Shown here one piece after another: positions 1 to 12,500 of a stretch of DNA of 64,000 nucleotides. Source of the stretch: Eudromia elegans (Eukaryota > Chordata > Aves > Tinamiformes > Tinamidae). The position numbers and the translations under genes are program-made. The notes beneath the pieces were generated by a model, which was given only the letters and a program-made list of their open reading frames with translations, ran no database searches and had not been told where the DNA came from. The stretch lies in assembly GCA_003342815.1 (NCBI GenBank), contig PTEX01000164.1:721748-785747 (forward strand), given 5' to 3'. How positions within the stretch are numbered: the first letter of the stretch is position 1; each line of letters starts with the position of its first letter.

Positions 1-346
1 CCTCCTGAGCAAACTGCATCAGTGCAGGGCAGTGCTCTCCTTCCCTAAGGAAAACGAGCAAGATTGGAGAGAAGGTCATCACGGTTAGTGGCAGGGCCAT
101 AGGGAATCCAACCTATAAAACGGTGAGTACAGCCTGGGTGATGTTTCCTCTCTTACAGTACAAAAGCCAAGTCTCTTCTACAAAGGAGAGTCTAAATGTG
201 AATGATCAAGAAACAGAAATGGGAATTTCTCAGTAGATCTTCCTACCTAGGATCTTAAGAGAGAAAACTTTTTATCACTGCAGCAGGTTACAAAGCTCCT
301 GTCTTTCCTGGGCCCAGGAAGACAAACATCAGATTGACTGGAGGGG

Positions 347-373
347 AAAAAAAAAAAAAAAAAAAAAAAAAAA
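347..373. repeat. Poly-A homopolymer run (27 A)
   Basis: This is an uninterrupted run of 27 adenines, followed by a short A-rich C-interrupted stretch. It could be the remnant tail of a retroposed sequence on the + strand, but no recognisable element body or target-site duplication was seen upstream. A simple homopolymer is the safer call. Confidence 0.9.
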
Positions 374-2159
374 CAAAAACACCACACCCCAAGAGCAGAA
401 CCTATTCCTCAGTTAATTTAAGGCTGTTACTCCTCACAAAATGTATGTTTCCCTAAATTGTACCTGAAGGACTTTTTTCTTTAGGAAATTAGAAGTTTGC
501 AAAGTACACAGCAAACTCCTCCGTGCAGTCATAGCAGTGTTTTCATGGAAACGAATGACTATGGGATGAACACTTCAAGCAGTATAAAAACAGTCATTTA
601 GAACAAAAGTGATACGCTTGTTCTTCAAGATGTATTGTTTTCTTCTCTAGACTGTTTCAGGAAGTTGCAGACATATTGTTTGTTTTCTGTTTTAAATGGA
701 TCTTTTGCACAAATGCATATACTTTTTTTTGACAGCACCTATTATGTTTTGGGTTTTTTTTTTTCCACAAATACTCATTCTTTTTCTCTAACTCCAGACA
801 TATTACTACAGTGGAGATACTTTGCTGTGATATAAAAAACACATGCAAGTGTATGAATTTCAATACGGATTTTTAAAAACTTCTAAGGTGCAAACTTTGT
901 CAAAGACTGAGTAAAGACCCTATCCTGTGTCAGTGTAGCTCAGTACTGCTGTAATGAAGCGACTATCTTACTTGTGTTTTGAGACATGACTGAATACACC
1001 AAGAGCTCAAACGTTATCCGAATTGTCAAAAATATTGATGCTGCTTCACTTTGGGAAATCCCAGCCTGCTCTTGCTGTTTAATTCCCAGCAGGGAAGAAG
1101 TTCTGTCTGCGTGCCTTATTCTTCCTTACCAGAGATACTCTTTTTAATGGTATTTTCTCTTGCCTGGCTTTGAGCAAGCCTCCTGATAAAGACATCAGTA
1201 CTGTCTCTACAAATTCCCTGTACTGCACTACGCCGTTTAATGATATCTGATCTAAAGTAAGAACATGATGCTTGCGGAACGTGCATCCGTAACACAAACA
1301 GAGCCACGGGTTCCCTGTGAAAGTCCCCCGTAACATGCTGGGAGAGCTGTCTGAAACGCTAGAGTCAACACAGCCAAACAGCGTTCAAAATATTTTTCAT
1401 CAGCTCTAATTTGAAAAACCTCAGTGGCAAAGTTCACCCTAAGGAGAAACTGTGCCAACCACGGCCTCATTTATTTTCCACTGATGGGCACAGCCATGTG
1501 AAGGTTTTGATCAAGTTGTCTCTTTCTACAAGACGGTATCAGAGTCGCATTTAGAAGCTTAAACTTCAAACCTCGCAGTGAGCATTAATGCAATTACAGG
1601 CTTGCTGCGGCACACACTGCAAGTGGGCTAAGCGGGAGGATTTTTATGCCCGTGCTTGGGGTGACTGGCGAGGCAGTGGGTGGCAGTCGAGGCTGGAAGA
1701 GCTGGGGCAGCGGCGCGCTCGCCCTCGTCCCACGGCAGGGCTTGTGCTCTGCCTGCTGCTGCGCGCGGCTCGGCGAGCGCCACTCCGACCCACTGCCTTT
1801 GGCAGCAAAACGGGCACCAGCAGGTTAGCCCTCTAGTATGGAACTGCGCTTGACCCTGCCTGGGTAAGGGCATGTTCAGCAAACGCAAAGCCTGTGGCAG
1901 CAGGTGAAAGCAGGGTCCGTTCAAGTTGTGGGGAGTACCACTAAAAACTCCAGTCCATGCTTTTGATTTCTGAAGATAGGTTCAGCCTCTCTCAAAGTAT
2001 CTTTGCGTTTTTTCTGAATATTAGTGGTTCTTCTGAATGTCATCATTTCCATACATACTGCCTTAAGTAAATGTTTACTGTTCTCCAAGCAATTATGGGT
2101 GAATATCAACCTCCCTGAAAAAAGAGAGAGTCCTTCAAGACTGCTCTTTATGCTGACAT

Positions 2160-2312
2160 TTCACAGAGTCAGAGAATGGCTGAGGTTGGCAGACCCCCGC
2201 GAGCTGGCCTGGTTGCTCAACTGCTAGAGCAGCTGCCCATGACCGTGCCCAGTGAGTTGAGTATCTCCAAGGATGGAGACTCCAGTTCTGGGCAAGCTCT
2301 TCCAGGGTTTGA
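2160..2312 (-). mobile_element. CR1-like LINE fragment (3' region, antisense to + strand)
   Basis: The + strand reads like the reverse complement of the 3' end of a CR1 (chicken repeat 1) LINE. It has an agaatggctgaggttgg start, a tggttgctcaa block, and a 'tatctccaaggatggagact' block followed by a 'ctgggcaa' box, in the order usual for CR1 copies. It is diverged and truncated, with no ORF2 coding left. The match is by recall of the family pattern, since no library search could be run. It supports a sauropsid, probably avian, source. Confidence 0.7.
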
Positions 2313-4159
2313 TTAATGAAGATGCTAAAGCCCGAACGAGGTGCTGATGCAGAGCGCACTTGGACAGAGCGCCGCAGTGCTGAGGAGCAGGTTTGTGCGC
2401 GTGCCGCTGGCCGCCGTCGCAGCGGGGGGCCCGGCCATGGCGCTCTTCGCCACGCTTTGTCAGCAGCAGCTCCAACTGCTGCAAAGCGCAGCCAGCTGCT
2501 CTGCAGCTCCACAGGAGCCCAGGGCTGGCCGGGACCCAAATCGCTGCCCTCCTCGCTGAGGAAAGCAGTAATTTAGCAGTGGCACCGATAGACAGGCTTC
2601 AACCTGCTGGTTTTAACTCAAAAGCTCTGAGATAGTTTGGGACTTGCTTAAATAAGAGGCCACTGTTTTCCCACTGTGCACTATCAGTAAATAAGCTGGC
2701 TAGAGCATTTAAAATTTTTGGCCATTTCATAGAAAAGGAATCTCATCTAGCAGCTAAATTTCTATGCAAAAGGCACAACTGATGAATTTTCTGCACTGTG
2801 GGCCCTTTGTGAATTTGGTAGTTTCTGGCAAAACTATTTATTACAGAAACAATTTGGCACAGAGCTGGATTGATGATGTTATTTGAAAGTCCCAGGAGAT
2901 TTTTTTCACATTATGATGATGCTGTAGTGAGAGATAAGTTTGATTCCTTGCATAAATTATTACTATTAATAACTGAATTTTAAATTTAAATACTAATTAT
3001 TATAATGAATCCTTTAGTACATAACAATTATGGAGTGTTACAAACTCTGAAATAAACACTCTCAGTCTCTAAATAAACAACATATTTGGGGCCTGAAATT
3101 GGCAATTTTTTTGCAATTGTAGAGGGCCTTGGGGCTACAGACTTCAAAGCCCTGGATTTTCATTTACTACAAAGGAAAGTAAATAAGCTTCAGAGAAAAT
3201 GAGAATCAGATCTTGAATCTCATTGGATTTGGTCCCCTCATATGGAATTTCCTCCCTGCTATAGCTCATTCTTCTGCTTCAGTTCTGCATTCTTCTCCAA
3301 GGTCCCATGTGCTGTTGCATCTCCAGACCTCTTTCACATTTCACCTTTCTTATCTGCCTTTCATTTTGCAAACTAGCAGGTCAGTACGGTCCATATATTA
3401 TGGTTTAAAAGGGGAAACTCCAAGGTATAAGGACATCAGTCTCATGATTCTCAGTGTTTTTTCTCTAGTTCTCATTCTATTTCTGCACTCCATTCTTTAT
3501 CCCACAGCTTTTCTCCCGTGTTTGTCTTTGATCTTGGCTCCAAGGCTCCCACAGTCTGTTTTGCTTGGCTCTGAGGAGTTCTGCCCGTCTGCAGTGTTAA
3601 TGCTGAAAGAAACTATAGGGCTGTAGCCGGAGTGGGGCTGCCAAGGCAAACTTGGGCTGCCAAAACCACGCTCCGCACTTCTGCACGGCCTGTCTGGCTT
3701 GTGGCTCAGAGCGGTGTTAAGGTTAGTGCTGGCAGCCAGGGCTGCAGCTGGAGCGGGGCTGCCGCAGAGCTGCCCAAGGGGCTGCTGAAGAACCGGGTCT
3801 CTGGGGGCCCCACTGAGGAAGCCCCAGAGCAGGGCAGGATGAGTGCTGGTGGCAGGGCAGTGTGCCAGGCTCCCTCCCTCTCGGCGTGTGCAGCGGGCGC
3901 CTTCTGCTCGTTCAGCGTGCCACCTGCCCCGGGGCCGGCAACACACGATGCCAGGCATTACCCAGCAAGGCCTGGGAATGGGGGAAGGACAGACTCCCAG
4001 CTCCAAGCAAACTGCTCTGCCCTACAGGGAAGCAGCTGGGGAGCTGCAGGGCTCCTTGGCAGCGTGAGGAGGCGGAAAGCAGCAGATGTGACCGCAGGCC
4101 GGCTGAAGCCTGGACGTGCCTCACAGGCCCCAGCTGGCACTGCTGGGGCAGCCTCTGCC

Positions 4160-5150
4160 CCCTGCCATTTTGACACCCGTGTCGCCAAAGGCGGCCGCCA
4201 ACAAAATGGAGGGCAAAGGCACGCAGAGCGGCTCGGCCTTACTGCACTCCTGCAAGGTGAAGTTAACTTTCACAGCCGCGTTCTCCTTTATTTTCACACA
4301 GCTAATGCCACCTGCTGGAAAGGGGGAGCAGCTCCGCAGGGCCCCAGGCACGCAGCACACCAGAACGGGTGAGGGCCGCGGTACGCGTGGGCCGGCACCC
4401 CGCGGGACAGCAGCCGGAGGCTGCGCGCAGCCGGAACGGGGAGGCGGCGAGAAAGCCCGAGGGCTGCAGGCGGCACCGCGGCTTCCCTGCCCCCCAAAAT
4501 GGCGCCCACCGTGCTTAAAATGGCGGATAGCGAGCGCTGCCATACAGCGAGGTGGCAGCGGCCTCCTGCGCGCGGCGCGGCAGGAGACGCGAGGAGGTCG
4601 CCGCAGCGCGCCTCGCCGCCGCCGCAGCTGCTGCGTGCAGGGCGGCAGGCGGCGCGGAGCCCCGCCACAGCGGCCTTCCAGAAGCTTCCCTGGCCTCACC
4701 AAAGATGGCGCCCGGGCCTTCTCCGGCGCCTGGCGGGTGACGCAGCGTTCGCCGCCGCGAGCCAATAGCGCCTGCGTGCTCGGGGATCACGTGGGGCGGG
4801 CGAGCCAGTCCCCGCCGGCCCTGGCAGCGGCGCACGTGACTTCCGGTGCGGAAGCGTCATTGCGGCTGGGGCGCGCGGCGGAGCGGGGCTGGTTGTGCTG
4901 GACGGTGCGCGCGGGAGCGGCAAGGGGCTGGGCAAGGGGCAAGGCCGCCCCCGCGGGTCTTGCTCGGTGTGGAGGGGGCTGCCTGTCCCCGCAGGACGGG
5001 GGTCGGGACGGGACGGGCCGGGCCTTCGTGCCCTGGGCTGCCCGGGCGCAGTTATGGGGACAAGGCCGTCTCCCGAGCGGCGACCAGGCCCCGTCTGCCC
5101 TCCTGCTTTAGCGAGGCCTGCGGGCGCCGTGCGTGTCTGGGGCCGGCGGT
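4160..5150 (+). promoter_or_regulatory. GHITM: CpG-island promoter of GHITM
   Basis: This is a strongly CpG-rich block just upstream of the first coding exon of GHITM, with no TATA box. Visible motifs are YY1-like ATGGCG cores at 4496-4504, 4517-4526 and 4701-4712, plus a reverse GCCATTTTG at 4164-4172. There is also a CCAAT box (4762-4766), two CACGTG E-boxes (4788-4793, 4833-4838), a GC box (4794-4800) and an ETS/NRF-2-like acttccggt (4839-4847). ETS and YY1 elements are typical of nuclear genes for mitochondrial proteins, which fits GHITM. The start site is inferred to lie near 4850-4890, just after the ETS motif. Confidence 0.75.
4860..4904 (+). other. GHITM: Probable GHITM 5' non-coding exon 1
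   Basis: The first coding exon has its own acceptor, so a non-coding exon must lie upstream. The best place is just downstream of the ETS/E-box cluster, ending at an ACG|GTGCGC donor at 4904/4905. The donor is a poor match to consensus and the start is a guess. Other GT sites in the island up to about 5200 are possible. Confidence 0.35.
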
Positions 5151-6383
5151 TCTCCTGGACTGCAGGCCTCGCAGGCCCTGCCGTGCTAGTGACCTGGCAC
5201 ATGGAAGCGGCAGGCATTGCTTGCAGTCTTCTCTTTGCTGCTGTGTTTCCCAGTAGGAATGCTGAACTGCTGGTGCTGCTTCGTTGCCTTTTGCTGTTAC
5301 CTACTTTTGTTCTTCATCTCGTGTATATAATCATCGACTTAAAAATACACAAAAATTCTAAGAGCAGTTACTGGAACTTCTGAAAAAATACTATCTCAGT
5401 GGGGAATTGGGGTCTAATTCAACCAAGGAGGGTGCAACTTTGAAAATACTTACTCAGCATAAGTATAAAAAGGGTTTCAGAACTGAATTTCTGTGAAAAG
5501 ATTGTGGATTTGTTTTTTAGCGGCCAAATTGTTTTCTTTGTTTTTCATTATCTGCAGTTGATCTGCACTCTCCATTGCTGTGCGTGATCACTTCTTGTTC
5601 AAGTTTAAAGTTATCTCTTTTATTGCACTCTTAAATTTAATTTGGCAGTCTGTGTACAAATGATCAATAGTTTTCAGAGCAAGTATACTGGGAGTTGGAG
5701 GGGTAAAGGTCATTAAAGTGTGTGAAACTACAAAGAATCATTTTAAGTGATACTTTCAGTGTTTATAGAAGCAAGTTAGCAGAGCTGCTGAGCATCACAT
5801 GCAGATTATTCAGGGTATTCTCTACATGTCTTAGGGATCTGCTCAGGTTTGTGACCTTGGCTGAATGTCCTGTCTGTAAGAGGTTATTGGTCTGTATTAC
5901 TTTCTCCACCACATATGTATGGGACATATATGTTATGTGTTTGGCTTTGTACATAGCTGAAGGTTATGTAAATTTTGAGCACATGGTGCTCTTTGGAGAA
6001 CAGAAGGTTAATGCAGTACAATTTAAAATGGAAGTTAGTTGCCCAAGTAACTCAAAACTGTGCCTGGATAGCCCTTGTGAGTACATAATGGTGCTCATAA
6101 TGCATCATTATGATGGGGAGGAGTTGTATTGGCCTCCTTGTTTTTTGATACATGCTTTGTTGTGGGAGATAGGCCTCTGGCTGAAATGGGAGACAATTAT
6201 AGGTAGAACAGTTAAATTGTGTAGTTAAAAAGACATGGAGTGTTCTTGAGTTATAGAAATTCAGTATCTAGTACTGTTTCTGTTATATAGTGCTGTATAG
6301 TTACGAATGGGTATGAAGTGTATCTTTTTGTCTGAAAATCATCTATGCAAATATTAAAGTATGTTTTCCTTGTGTGCTTGTAG

Positions 6384-6542
6384 AAATACTGTATATTAAT
6401 CATCTAAGCAACCATGCTGGCTGCAAGGCTAGTGTGCTTGAGGACGTTATCATGCCAGGCTATCCGACCTGCCATCATTCAGGCTTCCCCAGCCTTGAGG
6501 AACACCAATATAAAAGCATACAGGCTGTGGCAGCCTAGCCAG
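6384..6542 (+). CDS. GHITM: GHITM exon 2 (first coding exon; 30 nt 5'UTR, CDS from 6414)
   Basis: The acceptor cttgtag ends at 6383 and the donor CAG|GTGAGT is at 6542/6543. The coding part, 6414-6542, holds 43 codons (MLAARLVCLRTL to LWQPSQ) and ends in phase 0. It encodes the mitochondrial presequence, which is enriched in Arg, Ala and Leu and has almost no acidic residues. The ATG context is aaccATGc. Confidence 0.95.
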
Positions 6543-9500
6543 GTGAGTTAATTTTACTGATGTTTCTGATTGTTTATATATGGAAATATTAATTTTTTTT
6601 TTCCAAAAGAATTGTTTTGCAGGTGGTTTCTTGTGTGCATTGAACATGAGCCTGCTGCTGCTTATGGGGCTCCTGTGTTAACTTGATGAAGGGAGAGTGT
6701 TACTTAATTACAAAGCAGGGATTTTAAGAACAATTCAAGTTCCCTGTTCAATTTTGTAGAATTTCAAGGAGGTAATTAGTAATGGGCAAGCGTCATCAGA
6801 TAAGATGGGTAGGGATTTTTGTTTCTTGGCTGTTTCTAGGTAAAAATCTTAAACATTTGTTACTGTACAAAAGTAATATATCTTCAGAGACACTGGTCAC
6901 AGAACATGTGCAGAACTCTAGCCCAGGTTGGAGCAGTTTCTGAGCTGTGGCAGACAACTTCTGGTCTCATCAGTGGTGTCAAAAGTTAGTTGTTACTGCC
7001 TTAAGAATAACTGTCTGTTTGTTCTTTAGCAAAAGATGTTTCACTTTTGCTGCCTGCACAGATAACACGCAACCGTCCTTCAAAGAGTTTCTTCAAAGTT
7101 CATCTTATTACTAGACTGTTGCATTGAGTGGAGGCATTACTCTCTTATGAACTTGTGGAAAGTACCTTTGTCAAATTCTCTTGCCTCCTCTCTGTTTTTG
7201 TCTTACGTATGGGTCTCTTTAACATCCTAAGCTTTCAGGTGTATGGGGTTTTTTTTTGTTTGTTTCATTTCACAGACCTTTGTTCAACTTTTATTCTCTG
7301 AGTCAAGCTTAAATGTGGCGGAGAAAAAAAGGAAAATAGGAATAGTGAAGAAAATCAAGCAATTTTGTCTTTTAGCTGAACTAAATACTTTGGAAATTAA
7401 CAGTGTTGATTCTGTGTTTTCAGAATGCATAAATTTAGGGAACAGCTCCCTGCTTATTAACATGGGCTCTCAAACTTTCATCTTAAACTGTTTAGCACAA
7501 TTTTTCCATGCCTTGTGGAGTATCAACAGAGTAAGAGGCTGTCTAGCAATTTTAAGGGTACCAAGTAAATGACATTATTTTTAAGATATTTAAAAATCTT
7601 TAAACATTTAAAGATTTTTAAAATAATTGGTCATTAGTCTGTAAATACAGCTTATTAGTTAGAGATGTTTGCTCTTTTATTCATTGTTTTTTTTTTAATG
7701 TCACCTCTTAATCTAACAGTGTTATGCCACAAGAGTAAGGACAGGAATAAGGCGTGGAAAAATTGGCCAAGAAATCAAAGAAGCAGCGTTTGAGCCATCT
7801 GCAGAAACGGCAATCAAAGGTAGAGGATCTCTAATTTAATGAATACAGTTGAAATCTAAACCACTTTGAGGCAAACCTTTTTATTCAACCCATCCAAGAC
7901 ACTGAAAAGCAACTGTTTAACACTAAAACTTTAGTGACCTCTCTCTAGTGGATAGAGTTGGTTTATCTGTCTTTTTTTTGTAAGGTCTAAGCCTGCAAAT
8001 TCTGCATGGTGAAGAGAAGTCTCCTGTTTTCCCTTTGAGCTTCATTATGAGAATTTTTCTTTTCGTGGATCATGAAAGGATTGTTTAAATAGCAGTGTTC
8101 TGTGACTTGCAAATATTCATCAAGAGGATTGAATTGATAGTAGTATTTATCTAGAGTCACTAGCCAAAATCTTGTCTCTAATGTATTAGAAAAAAATGAG
8201 TTTAAAGGAGTTTTGCAGCCAAAAGTATTCAGTCTTAACTGTTCTTCAATTACACCAATGTCATATGTTTAATATTGTTAACTGTAGCTATAATTTGATG
8301 CCTGTGAGTCACAGACAGTACCTCTAAAAGAATCAGACTGTAGAAACTAATAGATAATACATTTATTGGTGTCTGTGAGCTTTGGAAATCATTTTTTGAA
8401 CTGATTTGGATCTAATTGTTACCAAGGAGCTCGAGGGAGTAAACATTAAGGGCAGCTCAATGACTATAAAAGACACAGAGGCCCAATTTTTCTACTGGAA
8501 AACCTATTAACTAGTGTATGTTGGGATTCCTGTCTATAATAGTAATGAAGATCAATACATTTTGTGGCTGGCTAGTCTCCTATTTCTTGCTCTGTTTTAT
8601 GAAGCTGTATTGTATTGACAAGCTATCTAGAGTGTTTCAGATTTTTTTTTGAGAACTGATAAAATGGTGACTCTTGAACAATTACTGAAGTTAAATGAGC
8701 CTTTAAGATATCTATCTAGGTTCAGTTACACAAATTACAAAAATGCTATTAATTATACAACTAAAAGTATTCAGGAGAGCATGAATTTTTTTCTTTGTAC
8801 AGCTGATCGTGTGGGAAGACTAGTTGTGGCTGGAGGGGCTGCTGTTGGCCTGGGAGCTCTGTGTTACTATGGAATGGGCATGTCCAGTGAGATTGGAGCT
8901 ATTGAAAAAGCTGTGTAAGTAAGATAGCTTATTCTTCCACACCCTTCTGTGCTTAGATTTGCCTCCTCTCTGCTGTATATTTCAATGTATGTATGACTTA
9001 CCCTTTCTGAAGTCTCAAACAAAATGCTCTCACTTCTGGGCATGCAAAATTTCTAAGCATAAAAGCCAAAGCAAATTTGGGGTAGTTCAAGCTTATATGC
9101 ACATTGATAGGCTTGAGTTCTTCATAGGCAAATTTGAAACTTCCTTGGAAAGGCTATGTGAATACCTCTCATGGTGATGCCACAGATAATTTAGAAAAAG
9201 TATGTAGTCTTCTCTGAAAATACCTATTAAGAATACATTACATGGTGTTACTGTGAGACTTTACTCCTTAAACTTCAGTACAGCCTTCTATAAAGGAGAT
9301 TGAAGAGAGAATTTCCTTTGAACGTTTACTATGTTAGCATAAGCCCTACTCGTAGTGAATTTTTTTTGCTTAAAAGTGGCATGAATTATTACTTGGCTAA
9401 CAAAAACCAACTGAAAAAAACCCCTATAGTTATTTCTGCTTTAGATGGTGGTAAGCTGAGGCTTGGGCAAATAAGTGCTGGAGACACCTGACACTAACAG

Positions 9501-12500
9501 TTGGAAGTTATTGCTGATATTCTTATTTAATGCTTGCTAGTTGTAGCTGTGTCAGGTCATTCATATAAAAACTGCTGTTCATATATTTTTATTCTTCCAC
9601 AAGCATTCAAGTAATGAGTCCAAAGTGTAAAATTGTAGAAAATGTGTACAGTATGTTTATTCTTGATGTTAGCTAGAGAAGCTTCCTGTCTTGAATTGTA
9701 GTAGCGAGGCTCAAACGTTGCGGTCTCCTGCTCTTCTTGGAGAGCTCTCAAAATGACCTATGTGTCTTGTGATGTCTAATAAGTATGTATGTTTTGACTC
9801 AGCATTTTGTGAGCAACACAGCAGGGTACTTGATGCTTAATGCATGTTCTGTTATTTTTTAATCTAATTTTTATATGCACAATTCTTGGTTTTTTGTCGT
9901 TTAAACATTCATTATTTTCTTCTCTTATGTGCTTTCTCCATAAAGTTGATCTGTAACTGTATTATTTGTAACTTGAAATATTTTTAAAGAGTTGATTGCT
10001 ATAGTAGAGAAGAAGTTGCTAAACACCATTATTACGAGACCTCTCTGATATCTAATAATGGACTTAATAGCTTTGATCATGTTTTTGGTTGGTCTTTGTG
10101 CTGGTACTGATAATTGCCTAACCATGCACTACGGCTCGTTTCTCAGCATTTGGCCACAGTATGTGAAGGACAGAATTCACTCCACCTACATGTACTTTGC
10201 GGGAAGCATTGGACTGACAGCACTGTCTGCTGTAGCAGTGAGCAGGTCTCCGGCGCTCATGAGCCTAATGACAAGAGGCTCGTGGTTGGTAAGTATATGT
10301 GAAACCTAAAGATGCCTTCTGAGGGACCGGTCCCAGGTGTGACAGTCGGTGTTAAAAATGCAAAATGTCACCACCGTTGTGAAAGATGAGGCAAAACCTG
10401 AGGTATTAAACTCAGTACTCCAGAGGCAAGGAAGAATTTAGCTGAGCAAGGGATGCTTGAACGTAATGTTCACAATATTCCTTCAACGTGCATCATGAAA
10501 GCCTTGATAGCTACAAGGTGTGGTGCAAAACTGGTGATAAAAGCATTGGGAACTGAATTTCACAGGTACATCAGTCAGGGTGGACAGTGGCAATCATAGC
10601 TGTTCCATTACATAGTTTCAGATTTGTTGAAAGCTTAAACTGCATAGAACCAGGTAGCACCCTGTTAGCTGGCTTTATCAAGTGTTATTAATGCGCTGTC
10701 CTTGGTGGGAAGTGTGCTGAAAGGCTTACAGAATATATTGAGGCTTTTAAAATATCATCCTATGTAAGTATTAAAGCTATGGCATAGGGACTATCCGTAT
10801 ATCCAAAGAGAGTATGGGTATAGGCAGGGAGAAGTTAAGTTGCTTTCAGTAAGTGGCATTACTTCTTAATGATTTGCGTTTTTAAGAGCAGTACATATCT
10901 TTCAAAGCTACTGACTCCTTAATACAGTGATTTATAATTACATCTTGGCAGATATCGAGTAACTTAACCAAGTAGATGTAGATAGGTTAGATTTAAAGTG
11001 GCATAAGAAGTACTGATCTGTCTGATTGGATTGCTTTGAGTAGCAAAATTGAAGACTGGCTTCTTGCTTGTTTTGATTTTAAGAACAGTTACTTTTTAAA
11101 ACAGGAGTTTGGTTTCTGTATGGTAGCTGATTATGTTGCTGGCTTGCAGCTGGTATGGTCCTTTGATAGTTTATCTTTGACAAGCTGCTTACACAAATTC
11201 TATGCTAGCTTGACTAGCAATCTGTTAGTAAGGGCCTGTTTTAGGTAGTCGTCAGACTAATGGTACTATTTCCATAATTTTCTGAAACTGGATACATTCT
11301 TAAACATTCCTGCCCCAGCCTGTGTCCTTCTGTATGTCTCTTGGAAGGTTGCCTTTGGTCTGCCTTTGGTCTCTCCTAGTTAAACTGTCCAAGTAAACTG
11401 TTAATAAAGTGTTTGTAGAGTGCATATGGGATAAATGTAGTTAATGATAGTTAAATGTCAGCATTGACATAATTCTGCAGTGATTAATGCATCCTTGGTC
11501 ATTAACTAGAAGTTCAATTTTTGACCAATTTATTAGCTGCTGGAACATTCTGTTCAGAAGCAGCAGTAAGGAGAGGTGATGAGGTTTAAAAATCATCAGC
11601 AATAAAGGCATGTGTGGGCTGAATATTGGCTTTGAGTGGAGAAGTATACAACAAAAATAGTGTTTATATTTCAGATACCTCTATTAGGATGGATAAGAGA
11701 AGTTGTTATATATTTTCCTGTTTCTGTCATGCCCAAGTAGGAGATTGTTGTAAGCTTATCACTGAACTCAAATTCTTAGAAGACTGAGCAAACGTAAAAT
11801 GAGAGTTTTGCTGCTCTTTCAGTGTTAATGTCTAATCCACAAGTTAGAACATATCTGGGAATAGAACAGAGACCATATGTCTTAATAACAGACTGTCATG
11901 TATAATGCTGTGTTTTTATAGGCGATAGGTGCAACTTTTGCAGCTATGATTGGTGCTGGAATGTTGGTCAGGTCTATATCCTATGAAGATAGTCCGGCAG
12001 CTAAGCATCTTGCCTGGATGATGCATTCAGGTATGTGAGTTCTACGTTTCATTTTAGTGGGGTCTGTGTTTGGTTGTGTGTGTTCAGAGGGTGGGTTTTG
12101 TTTTTATTTTTTTCAGTGTGATGCTGTTTATTTAATCTAACAAAGTTGTAGTTTTTAGAGTGAATTTTAGATACAATTTTAGGACAATTGTAGTTTTCAG
12201 AAACTTATGAGAACTGAATGTTAGTGACCTTTAAGTGTCTTCTCACAACTCTTAATGTTTTGTAATCTTGTATAAAGCCATGCTTTTAAACTTGAGATAC
12301 AAATATGCCCTGTTGGGTAGAACTAAACTGCATCTTTGTTCTGGTTTACTGACCATTTTATGGCACTGTAGGATCTATAAGTTCTGTTGTGTACTCTTTA
12401 CCACATCATCTCATTTTTACAATGAAATTGTTCAAATGTTGATGTTGTCAGTTGCAAGAATTGCTGCAGTGCGAAAGCCAAGTATTGCTTGGATCAAGTT

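Larger units (their letters stand above)
1..4160. other. Intergenic region upstream of GHITM
   Basis: No supportable coding exon was seen here on either strand. The open frames are short, lack recognisable protein motifs, and in the GC-rich part (from about 3630) are open simply because stop codons are rare in such DNA. It contains a 27-base poly-A run, a CR1-like fragment near 2.2 kb and an AT-rich stretch around 2940-3010. GC content rises from about 3630 into the promoter island that follows. Confidence 0.6.

Noticed and set aside
4116..5111. 331-residue open frame on the + strand over the CpG island
   Set aside because: GC-rich DNA rarely makes stop codons. Its composition is Arg, Ala, Gly and Pro-rich with no known motif, and overlapping long frames are open in the other five phases too. 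It is promoter and 5' exon DNA.
5722..6228. 168-residue open frame in GHITM intron 1
   Set aside because: It has no recognised domain and no splice support, and it sits in an intron of a well-defined gene. It is most likely chance, though its length in AT-balanced DNA is slightly unusual.
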